DNA of 64,000 nt from Lepidurus packardi (GCA_023053545.1 JAKZAN010000006.1:2237001-2301000), one strand, 5' to 3'. Shown: positions 11,240-23,400, counted from the first letter of the stretch. Numbers and translations: made by a program. The notes: generated from the letters alone by a model not told the origin.

Positions 11240-12825
11240 TTATCGGATTTTTTGAGGTTGGCTGCCATCGTTGGAGCCTTCCAAAGTACCTTCGTATGTG
11301 TAAACAAGAAAGAAAAAATATGTAAGAAATCTATTGGGAATAGATAAAAAGGGACAGGTTTTTACCTTTGTTGAACAAACCGTCAGCATCACCATCGACT
11401 TTGAAAGAGGTCGTCATGGTAACTTGGAACACTTTGTTGGATTTCCAAGAAGCGCGGTTGTTGCTGACAGCACGGCGACGTCTACCATAACCCAGTTGTC
11501 CGTTGCTACACTCAACCTGAGTAAAAAGCAATTGAACTTGAAATATATAACATTGGATTAAAAAAAAATTGCTTACGGGGTCGCAGGTGTCCAGACAAAC
11601 ATCAATCTTTCCTCGAAACAGCACGAAGTTAGTTTCAGGAAATTTGAAAGCTCGGAAACGTGCTAGTATCTCGTCTCCGTTTACCGAATTGAAATTCTCA
11701 AACAAGTAAGGATCAACAGAACACCTGCACAGAATAGCGTTTAATAAAGGATTCTCGCAAAGTTCGTTGCCTGGAATAGGTTAAGGTGGTTAGATTCAAC
11801 TTACCCGTTGGTAATAATGGTTTCTTCCTTGGTTTTCTGGTCAGTCACGTCCATGTAACTCATGCTTAATCCGTATGTAGAAGTGCTGTTTTGATCCAAG
11901 TACACCTTCATCATTAAAGGTGTACCTGGTTGAACCAACAATTCTGATCCAATGAGTTGGTCATTCTGGCGGACTTCAATGCCTAGGATTGGCACTGGCG
12001 CACGACCCGTGACAACTTCGAAGATTGTCGAGTCATAATCCCTACAACATTTTGACCACATCGTCAGAGCTTGCTTTTCTGATAAATTTTATTTCGCTAT
12101 TACTGAGCTTCTTGAAAATCGGCTGGCAAGGTATTGCGTTTCCGAACGTCATGGACAATTGATCGTGGTGCTAAATCGCATTTGACCAAGAAAACGTCCT
12201 TGGGGCTGCTATCGGTATATTCCACGATTAAACGGTGGTAGAAGACCCTTCTTTGATTACGTTGGTCGACTACTTTTGTCAGACCACAATCAAAGAGATG
12301 GTCAAATGCCAAAGTAAAAACAGCGCGGCCTGAACTTCGCACAGGTTGACAACCTAGAGTAATTATCGTTATTCCCCCGGTTCAGCCAGTAATTTGATTC
12401 AAGGTAGTTGACCTGTATTCTGCAGCTCCTTAAAGCCATCAAGGTACAGGTCTAAAACGTCATCCGTGAGGGCCACATCAACGGTCATTTGCTTCGAGTC
12501 ACATCGGACTTTGTGTCGAACTGTGAACATGATTTTCTCTTTTTGAATGTGGTTTTGTTAAATATGAATTAAATGAAGTTGTGCTGTTAGGCATTCAGAA
12601 ACTTTAAACAAAAATAATTGGGCCATTGGGACGTTTTTTAAGACTTCTTGACGTCTGACCTTACAATTTTGGTATAGTCAAACTTTCTCGTAGGCACACC
12701 CACACGTTCGCTTATCAGCACCTCTAGTTAATTTAGCAATAGTTACTGGAGTTACCTTGTGGTTTCGCATTCGCACAGGAGAAAACCAACAGTGCTACAC
12801 AGCAAAGCCAGGTATTGATGACCAT
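11240..12825 (-). CDS. Secreted ZP-domain (cuticlin-like) protein
   Basis: Seven exons, high to low: 12825-12756, 12520-12413, 12353-12104, 12041-11805, 11724-11577, 11516-11366, 11289-11240; 337 codons. The N-terminus has a signal peptide (hydrophobic run ending SCANA). The ZP-N half begins VRCDSKQMTVDV and carries four spaced cysteines. The ZP-C half contains CSVDPYLFENF and a Cys cluster (CLDTCDPVEC). A tetrabasic RRRR after GYG marks the consensus furin cleavage site usual at the end of ZP domains. Known role: ZP domains polymerise into extracellular matrices, and insect relatives shape cuticle. Oddity: the model ends 16 residues into the last exon, with no transmembrane anchor after the furin site. 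I cannot exclude a missed alternative 3' exon. Confidence 0.85.
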
Positions 12826-13800
12826 ACTGATGATGGCAATCAATGGAAAGTGTATGCAAATGCGAAGGACTAAGATGAGCTAGACAACGTCACACTTTAC
12901 ACGTTCGGAAAGGACTGCGACGCAATGGGAACGCCGTGTTCAAGCCCAAAGCACTTCTCCCGGTATAGACAAAAGAGGAAAACTTGAAGGCTAAAAGCTC
13001 CTATCCCTTTCTACCTGAGATGACGAGCGGTTTGGTCTGATCTCTAATGCAGAAAAAGGGAAGTTGGCTTTGCTTCTTGGCAATACGAGTTCGAATCTCC
13101 TTCTGGGCTTGGCATTGGAATTCATCAGGTGGGCTGTGATTTCGCCACGGCTAGCAACCCGTGTAGGAAGGAAGCTAAGAAATATATGTGCGTTTGGGGT
13201 CTTTCCCAGCATTTGTTGCCAAACTTTTACTAGGACAGAAAAGGAGAGAATAGCTTTTCAGAAGTTTGTTACCAGTTCAGTACTATTCCTTGTTTGATTT
13301 TAAGAAATGACTGAACTTGACTTGCAAGTTTAGCCAAGGAACGTGGAAGATTTATCTTGTTTGGAATCAGCCAGGTCCAAGTGGTTTCCTTGGTTTTCTG
13401 ACTTTTTCCTAAAATGTACCTCAGACATTTTTAGTAGCCTCAGGAATCTCGTACAGTTGGAAACTGATTGAAATAAAATGCACCAAAAGAAAAGCACTGC
13501 AACATACTTTTTTTTCTATGCTATAACAATAAAATCTCGGAACGATTAGTTGACAAGGTTTTCTTCATCCAAAATTTTTACTTTACTTTCGTGTTATCTG
13601 TATAATTATTAACAATGAAACACGAGGAATCACACAAGTAGTGAACCCATTTCGCTAAGATCTCTTCATTCGAAATTCTCTGCTTCATATTGACGTTGAC
13701 TTATCGACTTTCGGAAAGGCAGTCCAAATCATACTCGGGTTCCTCATACATTCACTACAGAAATTAGTGAATTGGAAAATCACGGGTGCTTCACTAAAAT
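12826..13800. other. Intergenic, with a weak class II tRNA-like stretch
   Basis: Upstream side of the ZP gene and downstream side of the transporter, both on the minus strand. No coding exon is visible. A weak tRNA-like arrangement at 13014-13108 is described as a finding. Confidence 0.4.
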
Positions 13801-15687
13801 TTATGGTGCAGGATCTTTACCATTACTACTGATATCCATGTCCGATCTGCGGTAATGTTCTTGAGCGCACACTAGGAATGGAAGTGATAAGGCAGGCGCG
13901 ACAGCCAAGCAGTAATTCATCCAAGTCACTCCTAAATTATTACAACACCTCTCAGAAAACCTAAAATATTTCTACATACGAAATAAAGGTTCTTCGACTT
14001 GAGTAAACTTGCCTACGCTAGGAACGAAAAAAAGGAAGAGGAAGATGGCAGCAATCAGGTTGAAAAGTACCGTCATAAATCCTCCGACTAAACCTTCAGG
14101 AACCGGATAAGCCACTTCTGCAGTTAATTCAAAAAACAAGGGAGACACCGCATAATTGCACGAAGATCCCAAGATGATACAAATGTAAACCATTGCAGTA
14201 GAAATAGGCGCTATCCCAAGACACATGAGTGCTAAATAGGTGAAGCAGATCGTAGCTCCAATGAGCAGCAGTACAATCGTTCGTTTCATATGATTTCGGC
14301 ATGCCAAAATGTCTGTGAAGTGAGCAACAACTAATGCCAAAACGCAACTCGCTAAGATAGACCACACTCCTAACCAACTACTGGATACCTATTGAATAAA
14401 AGCACAACACTTTACATGTTTCCTAAAGTAACAAACAAAACAAGAATGACGTTACCTGATCCATTCCCATGGTACGTAAATCAATATCGAAAACTCCCCA
14501 CCAAGCGCCCAGCACTCCTTGGCTAATACTGAATGCTAGGCTCAATAACCATACATCTTTGTCCCTAAGAGACAAAAGTTGGTACACGTTTAAATAAGTA
14601 AATGGCGTATTAACTTATTACTTGAGCAAATGTTTGCAACCATCCCATACATTCATTCGGACTATACTGGAAGTCACGCTTGGTGGTGAAGGGGGCCGGT
14701 CTGGAAAATCGCAAACGACGCAGACAAAGAAAAACACGCAAATTCCAGCCTCTATCATCCAAACGTGAAAAAGATGCGATGAGGTTGAATTTTTCGTTAT
14801 TCACCTATGTACATCAAATAGCCGACTTCCGTTCGAAGTTCTTGCTGAAGTTCGCTATTGGAAGCGCACGATTTAGACTTGGGCTGTTTGACAATCCAAG
14901 GGCCAAGTAGAAAGCCACCAGCATTTCCTAGATGATTAAATACAGTGCTCACACCTAGACAGTCTGTTCAGCGAACGGAAAAACTTTTCCTTAAGTGTAT
15001 ATAAAAACCTGTCCCGGTTGTTCTTTCATGGGGAGGGAACCACAAAGCTGACAGCATTAGTGGAGCCGAAAACAGTACAATTCCAGCCAATCCGTTGCAT
15101 ATAGCTGAAGTGTGAACACTCCTGTTATTCGGATTTAAAATATAGATTTTGTGTCGATTTTTGAGACATACAGTGTAAAAAGCTGCTCTTCACGTGTCAA
15201 ACATCTTAGTCCTGTAGCAATGACCATCATAGCGGCAGAAACAATAACTGAGACCCGTAAACCTAAAAGAATATTTTATTTTATTATTTCGAGATTTTGT
15301 TCACTGGCCTTACCTTTTTTCTCAGCTAACCAACACAAAGGGAAGGCAAAAATAACATAGGTAATAGTCCCCCAGTTTCCCAGCAAGGCAATCGTGGCAG
15401 TATTCCATGTCGGAAATGCAGCTAACACAGAATCAGCTATAGGTCCAAAGGTATTCCATACTGCGCTCTATTCCAAGGCAACCATTACATAACTCTTAAT
15501 ATTATAGTTGCTTTACCTGTATAAATGTTAGAGCAGAAAACATTGCAAGCATGTACCATCTCTGTCGAAAGATTCGGATATTGCTGTCTTCTGCTGTTGT
15601 GGCTTGTGTTCCGTAAGGTACGTGAAGGCCTGTGCAATCTAGAGGTGGTAGTAATTTACTTGACTCGTCGATATGATTAGGGTTCAT
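13801..15687 (-). CDS. SLC49A4 (DIRC2)-like MFS transporter
   Basis: Nine exons, high to low: 15687-15517, 15467-15314, 15262-15172, 15121-15009, 14954-14805, 14751-14622, 14564-14456, 14388-13980, 13931-13801; 485 codons. The start is the ATG giving MNPNHIDESSKLLPP. Family signatures: RQRWYMLAMFSALTFIQ then SAVWNTFGPIADSV (first helix), FPLCWLAEKKGLRVSV (loop 2-3 motif), TGLRC, ICNGLAGIVLFSAPLML, LWFPPHERTT and VFNHLGNAGGFLLGPWIV, and in the C-half VSSSWLGVWSILASC, PLFFELTAEVAYPVPEGLVGG and WMNYCLAV. Human SLC49A4 is a lysosomal-membrane MFS protein, reported as an electrogenic transporter and more recently linked to pyridoxine export. I infer a similar endolysosomal location. One exon boundary (15121) was chosen because it alone restores the frame. 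The last intron is only 48 nt. Confidence 0.9.
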
Positions 15688-15806
15688 TTCCGGTAATAAC
15701 AAAAGCTAAAACTGGTTGCACACACGTGACGCTTAGAGACAAGTGACCTTTTGCTGGTCGAGTACGTGACCTAAGCTACAAAAATGAGCTAATCGCAGTT
15801 CGCTTC

Positions 15807-15814
15807 TATATATA
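15807..15814 (-). promoter_or_regulatory. Candidate TATA element upstream of the SLC49A4-like gene
   Basis: TATATATA on the minus strand, 120 nt upstream of the ATG at 15687. The spacing would allow a transcription start about 30 nt downstream and a short leader. AT-rich chance occurrence is possible. Confidence 0.3.
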
Positions 15815-16426
15815 CGTACTTCAAAATATTGAAAAAAATGTGAAGTCTATTACATTTTCTGCTTGCATTACAAGAAGTGCCTACTTGGTCGTGATAAAGA
15901 CACGGCATTAATAACATGCTACGCAAACCTTAACGAACCTTTTTAGCCTGCGTTGCAGTGCGTTGGAAGCCATAATAGTAGACGTAAATTTAGTATGACA
16001 AAATGTAAGGTTATAAATCAAAGCTTGTTAATTATAAATATAAGGCGTCACTTAATAAGAAGAGCAAACAATTATACAATTTCTTAATAAGAATAACAAT
16101 TATCAATAAACCTAATCGAGCCTTGCTGGATATAAATTAGAAGCATTGGAAGTTATAACAACTTGCGTACGGTAGGCTGTGAAGATTATCGCATTTTTTT
16201 TTTCTTAGACCTATTGTGTAGATATTATAGATGTGAACGACATTGCAAATGTTTTGTAAGAGAGTGCCGACTAGGAAGAAATTAAAGCTACTTCTGAATA
16301 AGAGGTCTTAGTTGGAGCAGGTCAAGTCTTAAACACGAATTGAAGTGTTGTATAATCTTTTGTAAAATACACGATCGAATTATAAAGTTCAAAACACCTG
16401 CCTGGCTTTACACAAAAACAAAAAAA
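15815..16426. other. Intergenic, AT-rich
   Basis: Sequence between the transporter promoter and the galectin stop codon, both genes on the minus strand. It is AT-rich with runs of A and T. I see no gene or repeat of note. Confidence 0.4.
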
Positions 16427-17671
16427 TTACCGTAGCATTACACTATTTAAGACTACGTCACCATTAATGGAGATAGCGCGAACAGAAGCTGCAACTCGGT
16501 TATTAAAGGTAAAGAGCGGATTTTGGTTACAGAAAATTGAAAAGCTGTCTTTGTGTTTACGTATTACAACATTAAAAACGTAATTGGGTTTAAAAGGTGA
16601 TGGTTTGACGCGCTCTTCGGGTCCCCAGCTTCCCGAGCATAACGCATTAGCTACCACGACGAATCCACTTTCTTCGTCGAAACGAGGGTTTACGTGGAGA
16701 ATAACTGCCGGACGAGGGAACAACCGACACTCTTCAAGCAAGTTGATATGGAAACGATATGGCAATTTTTTTACGCGACCTGTAACCATGAGTTCTTGGC
16801 CATCTTGCAACTCTTTTTCCAGAGACGCCAAATAAGGTAATGTCTTGAAAATGCAATTGTTAAAAAATTGTCTTCCTTTTTGGTTTTGAGTTACCAGATC
16901 GTTTGAGTGATAATCCTGCAAAGTTCCCTGAGACAGTTTGCAAGAAATATTATCCACCTCTGGATAAACTGGGGAGTATCTAAAAACGATATCTGTCAAA
17001 ATCGTATCCCCATGGATATTTAAGGCGGTTATTAGGCTGTAATGAAGACGATGTTCGTAGGTGCACACTAAATGACCATCGACTGAAATCTAAGAAAAAA
17101 TCTGGCTACATCCTAATAATTTATTTTTGAAAAATACCAGAAAAGCCCAGTCAGCGACATAGAATTCAAGAGTAAAAGCTGCATCAGGCTTGAAAGGAAA
17201 CCTTCTGGTACTGGCCAACTCTTCCAAACCCCACCCGCCTTCAAATTTTAGCCGGGAGTTCCTGACCACTTGGCACGTGTCGAAGCGAGCATTGAAATGC
17301 AAAGCAATATTTGTGTCAGAATCGGAAGAACATTGTAGGAAATCTATTGTAAACCTTTGCAGAAAAATTACTTGAAAACTACGGGAACTAAATGCCATGT
17401 GGGTTACTTACTTTATTGGGAGTTCGGTCACTTTGCCCTTCACAGATATTGTTGTGCCTACCCTCAGCGGACGTACTGGAATTGGGGCACAATAAGGCAA
17501 AGCCTAAGTTAATACGAGTCTGCATTTTAGTTTACGAAAAGGTGTTTGATTTACTTGATATTGAATAATGATTTTTTTTAACAGAAAGGTGGGATAAATA
17601 GAACTAATCGGAAAACATAACATACTTACATACAAGTTTTTACCTTCTTTCAAATTATCCATTACTTCCAT
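16427..17671 (-). CDS. Tandem-repeat galectin (two carbohydrate-recognition domains)
   Basis: Four exons, high to low: 17671-17630, 17503-17412, 17354-17138, 17089-16427; 337 codons. There is no signal peptide, as usual for galectins. CRD1 (about residues 15-135) shows LPYCAPIPVRPLRVG, HFNARF, VVRN and GGWGLEE. CRD2 (about 205-337) shows GQELMVTGRVKKLPYRFHINLL, HVNPRF, VVVAN, GSWGPEER and a closing INGDVVLNSV. The H-N-R / V-N / W / E-R sugar contacts are complete in CRD2. In CRD1 the final Arg of the WG-x-E-R block is replaced (EELAS). The linker between the domains is long, about 60 residues. Known family role: beta-galactoside binding in recognition and immunity, exported by a non-classical route. 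The last exon is one 663-nt frame, and a small in-frame intron in the linker cannot be excluded. Confidence 0.88.
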
Positions 17672-17776
17672 TTTCAGAACATTCGAACACAAGATATATC
17701 ATACGTAAAAACTTCAAACCTTTAACAGCTTATTTTGATTCAGCTGCAAAACCACTCACGTGTCATTCACGCTTGT

Positions 17777-17783
17777 TTATATA
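17777..17783 (-). promoter_or_regulatory. TATA box of the galectin gene
   Basis: TATATAA on the minus strand in a GC-richer flank, 106 nt upstream of the galectin ATG. This leaves room for a start site about 30 nt downstream and a leader of about 75 nt. Confidence 0.4.
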
Positions 17784-17919
17784 ATTTAAGCTCCGCCTCT
17801 TCAAACAGTTGAGCTACTGACCTTTTTACTCACGCACCCTAGGATCAAAAATGTTCCTAAATCCTCCGTCGGTTCTCGTCTGACGCGTCCGGCAACACGT
17901 GACGGGTCTGCTTTTCTCA

Positions 17920-18015
17920 CAAATAAAACGCACAACAGATGACGCTTCAGACAAATAAAACGGCTTCAAGCCAGCGATCGTTGGACTCGATTAAGAAGAC
18001 GCGTCAAATAAAACG
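17920..18015 (+). repeat. Three direct copies of CAAATAAAACG in a divergent promoter
   Basis: Exact 11-mers at 17920-17930, 17952-17962 and 18005-18015, same orientation, starts 32 and 53 nt apart. They sit among GACGC-type words. Their position between two divergent genes suggests a transcription-factor site, but which factor is unknown. Confidence 0.6.
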
Positions 18016-18663
18016 CAGCTCTGATCGGCAAGGAGAATAAATTTTAGTATTTTTCTTAAAGGAAAGAAAATAGTCATTATGTTCACGAAAGGAACTATTT
18101 CTTCAAGAAGTTATCACATAAGTCTGATTAAATTACTGTAAATTTTGCCCATAGCCGTCACTGGGAATTAAAATAGTTTCTTGTTAAGGAAAAGAGGGGA
18201 AAAGTCGTTTTGTCTGACAAGAGCTTTTTAACTTTTTTTCTCTCCCCAAATAAGGATTCTATACTTTACCCTTTTGCGACTTTGGCTCAGTCAGTTCGCT
18301 AATAATAGTAAAAATCGTCATCATGCATCCAATTCCGCGACTATTGGCAACAGAACAGCATACGAGCAATGAAACAGGGGGATAATTACATCTATTAAAA
18401 TCACAAGATATCATTAACGGGTAAGCAGTTTTTAGAAATATTTTAGAAGCAAACGTTACAGATCAAAGTTAACTTGGAGATTTATAGGAGATTTTCCCGC
18501 AAATGGCAACACTGTTTTTACAACGTTCTTGTGCCGGCCGTCTCATCAGTCTGTCGCCTTCTCATAATCGTCTAGGATAGAGGGGGGAGTATTCGTGTGT
18601 GACAGGCTGGAGGTTTAAGTTACGTTTAAATTCTCCTAACTGGGCAAGCTTGACAGTTTGGAA

Positions 18664-20194
18664 ATGCAAGTGTTCCATATTTTGTGTTCCGTTGTCTTGC
18701 TGATCGGCGTTGGTTTTTGCGATGAAGCAGAGGAAGAAAAATCCCACTCTGTTACTTATACTGCTTCCACATTTAATAATGGAATAGCAAAGAACAATAA
18801 TTTCGTAATGTTCTTTGCACCATGGTAATGTTGGCTTAGCAACCCAAACTTATCTAAATAGCGACCAAATTTTAGGTGCGGCCACTGTAAAAATTTAAAG
18901 CCGGCTTGGGAGGAACTGGCAACGAAATTGAGCGCTGAAAATAAAGAAGGCGCACCCGTCATTGGTAAAGTAGACTGCACCGTCGACACGGATCTTTGCA
19001 GTAATCAAGACATCACTGGCTATCCTACGTAACTTTATTACTCTTACGTTGAGTCGTGTTTTCTATTTCCTGTTATCAGATTAAAGTTTTTCCAAGCCGG
19101 ATCCCATGAGGGTGTGAAATACCGTGGTCAAAGAGATATTTCCTCATTGGAAGCCTTTATTGAACAACAACTCTCCAAGAAAGAGGAACCTCAAGTGCGA
19201 CAACCTTAGCTAGTAAAAGAAGACTTTTTCATTAGTTTGCACTCCTAGGAAACCAAGGAGAGTGTTAAAACTCCCGAAGCTGTTAACGGTTTAGCCGATC
19301 TGACTGAGGCTAGTTTCCATGATCATGTAAAGGATGGCGACCATTTCGTTAAATTCTATGCACCTTGGTGCGGCCATTGTCAAGTAAAAACCATGTCTGT
19401 TTTAGCGTAGTACTAACTAATCAAGGAATTCTAGCGATTGGCTCCTACTTGGGAAAAACTAGCTCAATCCGTAGCTCACGATAAATCCGTCTCTGTTGCC
19501 AAAGTAGACTGTACTCAGCATCGCGAGATTTGCCAGGAATTTGAAATCAAAGGCTACCCTACACTATTGTGGATTCGTGATGGCAAAAAGGTAAGGCAAT
19601 GTTAGAAGCCAGTCTGCTACCGAATGCGAGTTTGATATATGCTTTAATTGCTGCATCTTTTTAGGTGGACAAATACCAAGGATCTCGTTCACATGAAGAT
19701 TTAAAAACATACATTGAGAAAATGCATGAAAAGCCAGCGGGAGAAGTTGCGGAAGCAGAAGAGAAACCTGTTCAACAAGAAGCGGCAAAGGAAGCTGTTC
19801 AAGTTCACGCGGTAGCCTTGACAAAAGACAACTTCAAGAATGGCATCGCCACCGGAGTTACCTTCATCAAATTCTTCGCCCCATGGTAAGCTCGTCTGCA
19901 GTGTATCTATTTTTGGCCTACAAGTCTCTCTTTTGATTAAGGTGTGGTCATTGCAAACGCATGGCACCTACCTGGGACGAACTTGCCGGCAAGTTCGTTG
20001 ACTCCACTCAAGTGACCATAGCCAAGGTCGACTGCACTGTCGAACAAGATTTATGCAGTCAACAAAACATCGAAGGATACCCTACTCTTTTCCTCTACAA
20101 GCAAGGCGAGAAGGTGGCAGAATACGATGGAAATCGCAAATTGGACGAAATGCACAGCTTTGTAACCCGTCACATTAACCACGATGAGTTGTAA
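18664..20194 (+). CDS. Txndc5: TXNDC5-like ER protein with three thioredoxin domains
   Basis: Seven exons: 18664-18824, 18876-19028, 19080-19194, 19249-19383, 19435-19590, 19665-19885, 19942-20194; 397 codons. A signal peptide occupies about residues 1-19. Three thioredoxin domains each carry APWCGHC, with the redox CGHC at residues 55-58, 184-187 and 315-318. All have the VDCT strand and the cis-Pro GYPTL motif. The C-terminus is HDEL, an ER-retrieval signal of the KDEL type. Known role: protein disulfide isomerase in the ER lumen. The three-domain layout with short acidic linkers matches TXNDC5/ERp46 rather than PDIA3, which has b and b' domains. Two introns fall between the Trp and the first Cys of the active site (domains 1 and 3), consistent with internal duplication. 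Confidence 0.95.
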
Positions 20195-20417
20195 AGCTTT
20201 TGTTATACTCAAGTTTCACGCACTTTGTTGTGTTGCTTGTGTCATCTGGGAACCTACACTGAAATTTTTAATGTTGAACGTCGAGTAACATGAAGTACAT
20301 TGGACTGGTTCCGTTTTTACATCCTAAGTAGTGTTCGCTATTAATTACGAGTTCAAGATAATTCGCATAAAAACCCTTACATTTTGTAACAAATCTATAC
20401 ATCTTTAAAGCTCATCA

Positions 20418-23400
20418 TCACCTACTCAAAAAAGGTACAGTTGAGGACTATTCAATAGGTATGGTTGAACTTGTTCTTTCACTAAGTGCACCTTCTTCAC
20501 TTACCTGACTTTTAATTCGTTTTTCCAACCATCTCTGGCATAATGTTGATATTTGGTCTTGCTGGTGAGAAAGCGTTTGTTCAAGTACCATTTCCATAAT
20601 TTGCAGCTGATTAACTCGCACGGCTTCTAAATATGCGGCTTTGAACCATCCCAAATCTAACATACACTGAATCTACGAAGCCAGACAAATTATTTCTCAT
20701 CTCACAAACAAGTTAACTCACCTTAATGGTGATCCGCTGTACAAGACCTAGGCCAGCCTTCACGTCTGCTGCAGGGATACCAAGTCGAACTGATGTCTTC
20801 AGCAAATCCGTTACCAGAGTATCCAATTCTTGCGAAGACAAAGCAAGGGGATTTGACCGAGTATAGCTAATTAGCTTTAAAGCTCGATCCAATTGACGAC
20901 GAGTGACATATATTTCGCAGGCTGCACTCCATATGACATAGCAATCCAAACCCAACTTTTCACACACTCTAAAACCCAAGTTTAAATCAAGTCCGTAATC
21001 TCAGATAAAAAAAAGATCGTGAAGTACTTACGAGTAAGCCAGATCTGGATAAGCGTCGTTTTCCAAATCTGTCAGTAGTAAGAGCACTGCCACTAATTCG
21101 CAATCCACATTTCGTTCCCCAACCAAAGTGGGAATATACGTTTGCAGGCTCGAAAAGCGGGATAAGGTAAATAACGTGTAAACGTTTTCTTCGAATTGAG
21201 AAGATGAGCTGTTTTTCCATAATTCCAAAGCTCGCTTCTGCAACTTTAAGACTACTTCCAGATGCGCCACTGACACCTTACTATTGGACTGATACAGCCC
21301 TTCAAATATTTTTTAAGTCAAATATTGTCGTTTAATAACTACAAGCTCAATTAAGTAACGTGTACCTGAAGTGCCAGTTTTCAACTTCTCTAAATATGAC
21401 AAGCCTTCTTCAACGTAATGCTCATGAAATAGCAATTCGTCTAAATTTCGTGGGCGAGTGCAGAATAGCTTTGAACTCGCAGTTATAGTTGCGCCCAGCC
21501 AATCTTCTAAAACTTCCTGAAAAACCAGTAAGCTATGTCGCAATCCATTTTGGTCTGCAGTGGTGTAACAATACTCAATGTATGTCTACAATGTATAACT
21601 TTGAGTCCGACATACTACCAAGAAAAGAAGTGGTATATTTACTTTCCAAAAATCAGTCTGGTTGCTCGAACGCCGCATTTCTTCAACTAGCACGGCAACC
21701 ATATTCAGGCGCAAAGCAGGTAGAAAGAACCCATGATAGAAGGCTTCCACGTCTTCAGGACTTGTGGTAAGCAACTGACATCCTTGCCGCCATTTCCCAT
21801 ATTTGGCCATAAACGCTAAGCAAAGTTCCAACTTCCCGTATTCGGTGAAATAGTAAACAGCTTCTTCTAGATATACACTAGACAGTGGCGCTTCCCAAGA
21901 TTCCATGGAAACACGACCCGCAACAATACGCTCCAGATGTGACGTGGAAATTACATTTTCCTGAGAACAATGGGATTTATAACCAGCAAACTTTGACAAT
22001 TCTTATAGTGTACCTGAGTATTATCTTTTAGATCTACAAGCCGGTTATGATGGTCCACTTCCAAGGCCAAATTCTCCAAAGTAGAAATGACTTCATTCAG
22101 AACTGGTGACTGTTGCGTTTCTTTGCCATACTTGCTCCGATTGTGTCGTAAACAGCGTTCTAACCGCTGTCGTGCCGCTTGTAAACGTCCAGCTCGCAAA
22201 TACACGAGTCCCCAACTCGCCCAAATAGAACTTGGATCTAAGCCACACTTGGTACTCAAGTCTAAGGATAGGGACCAAAGTTCTTCGCGTACCAAAGCAG
22301 CACAAAGTCTAAAAAAAAATTCTAAAAAAAAAAATTCTTACAGACTTACGGGTGTGCAAACTTACTGCCTGCCTGCATCTTTACTATGCAAAGCTTGGGC
22401 CGGTAAGAGATGTAAACACTGAGCTGATATGAGTACGGTGTATAAGTCGACTTGGGATAAGAGCGCTTCGCAGGACTGGATACCGGAGTGGACTTTACTT
22501 GTAGGAGGAACTGCAGTGGCGTACCGCAATTTGGCAGCCACTAACAAAGACCGAACTAAATGTAAAACCAAGCCTGGATCCACTTCACTTTGACCACGTG
22601 AATGCCTTATGAATGCCAGCAATTTCGTGCTTTGATCCAACAAAAATTGTGCTACCATCAAGCTACCTAGAAAAAAAAAGAATAAATGCAAAAACTATTC
22701 AAAAACCCCACTCTTCCTACTTGAGCTTGAAAGCAAGTCTACCAGCGACAAGGCCAAAGTCAAATTAGGCGTAAATTCGTAACTGAAGTCCCTTCGCACG
22801 AGTGCATTTAACGCGGAATCATCAGCGTACAACTTCCACGTCATACTCCTAAAGTGAGTTACCATTATTTCATATTAAGCAAAAAGCAAGTCTAAATTTA
22901 CGTGGAATCTGAAAGACTTCTAGTCTCTTTCTTGTCGGCATTATCTCCTAATCCTTCCTGCATTGCGTGATGACACTGGATACAGATACGGACAGCCAAC
23001 GGAGCGTAAGGTAGGATAGGCAGACGATACGGGGAACAGGTACTACATACCACTCGTCCACAACGTCGGCAATGGTGCCGACGGTGAAACATGGAAAAGC
23101 GAGTAGTTTTGCAGCACATGCAATCCAGTACCTATGAAACCAAGAAGAGGCAACGCTAAATAACTTGTTTTCTAGGTACTTTTCGTACTTCCGTGTCGGG
23201 GACCCATTCCTCGCGAGGAGGAGCAACGGACGGTAGGATGTAACTCTCACTTTGCGGTTCACTCTGGGCAGGTAGGTTTAGTTCTAGCTCAACTTGGTTT
23301 ACTCTGTTGGGCACCACCACGTCCAGAGCTTTAGCCGCGTATTCCAGTATCAATATCTCAAAATCTTCAGCCGTCATAACTCCTTGCGAGTTTGAATGAC

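Larger units (their letters stand above)
17672..18663. promoter_or_regulatory. Shared promoter region, divergent galectin / TXNDC5-like genes
   Basis: The start codons lie 992 nt apart and point outwards. On the galectin side a TATATAA lies at 17777-17783 (minus strand), 106 nt from the ATG. On the other side TCAGT at 18545-18549 resembles an arthropod initiator, about 115 nt before the TXNDC5-like ATG. In between are three copies of an 11-mer (listed separately). Confidence 0.45.
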
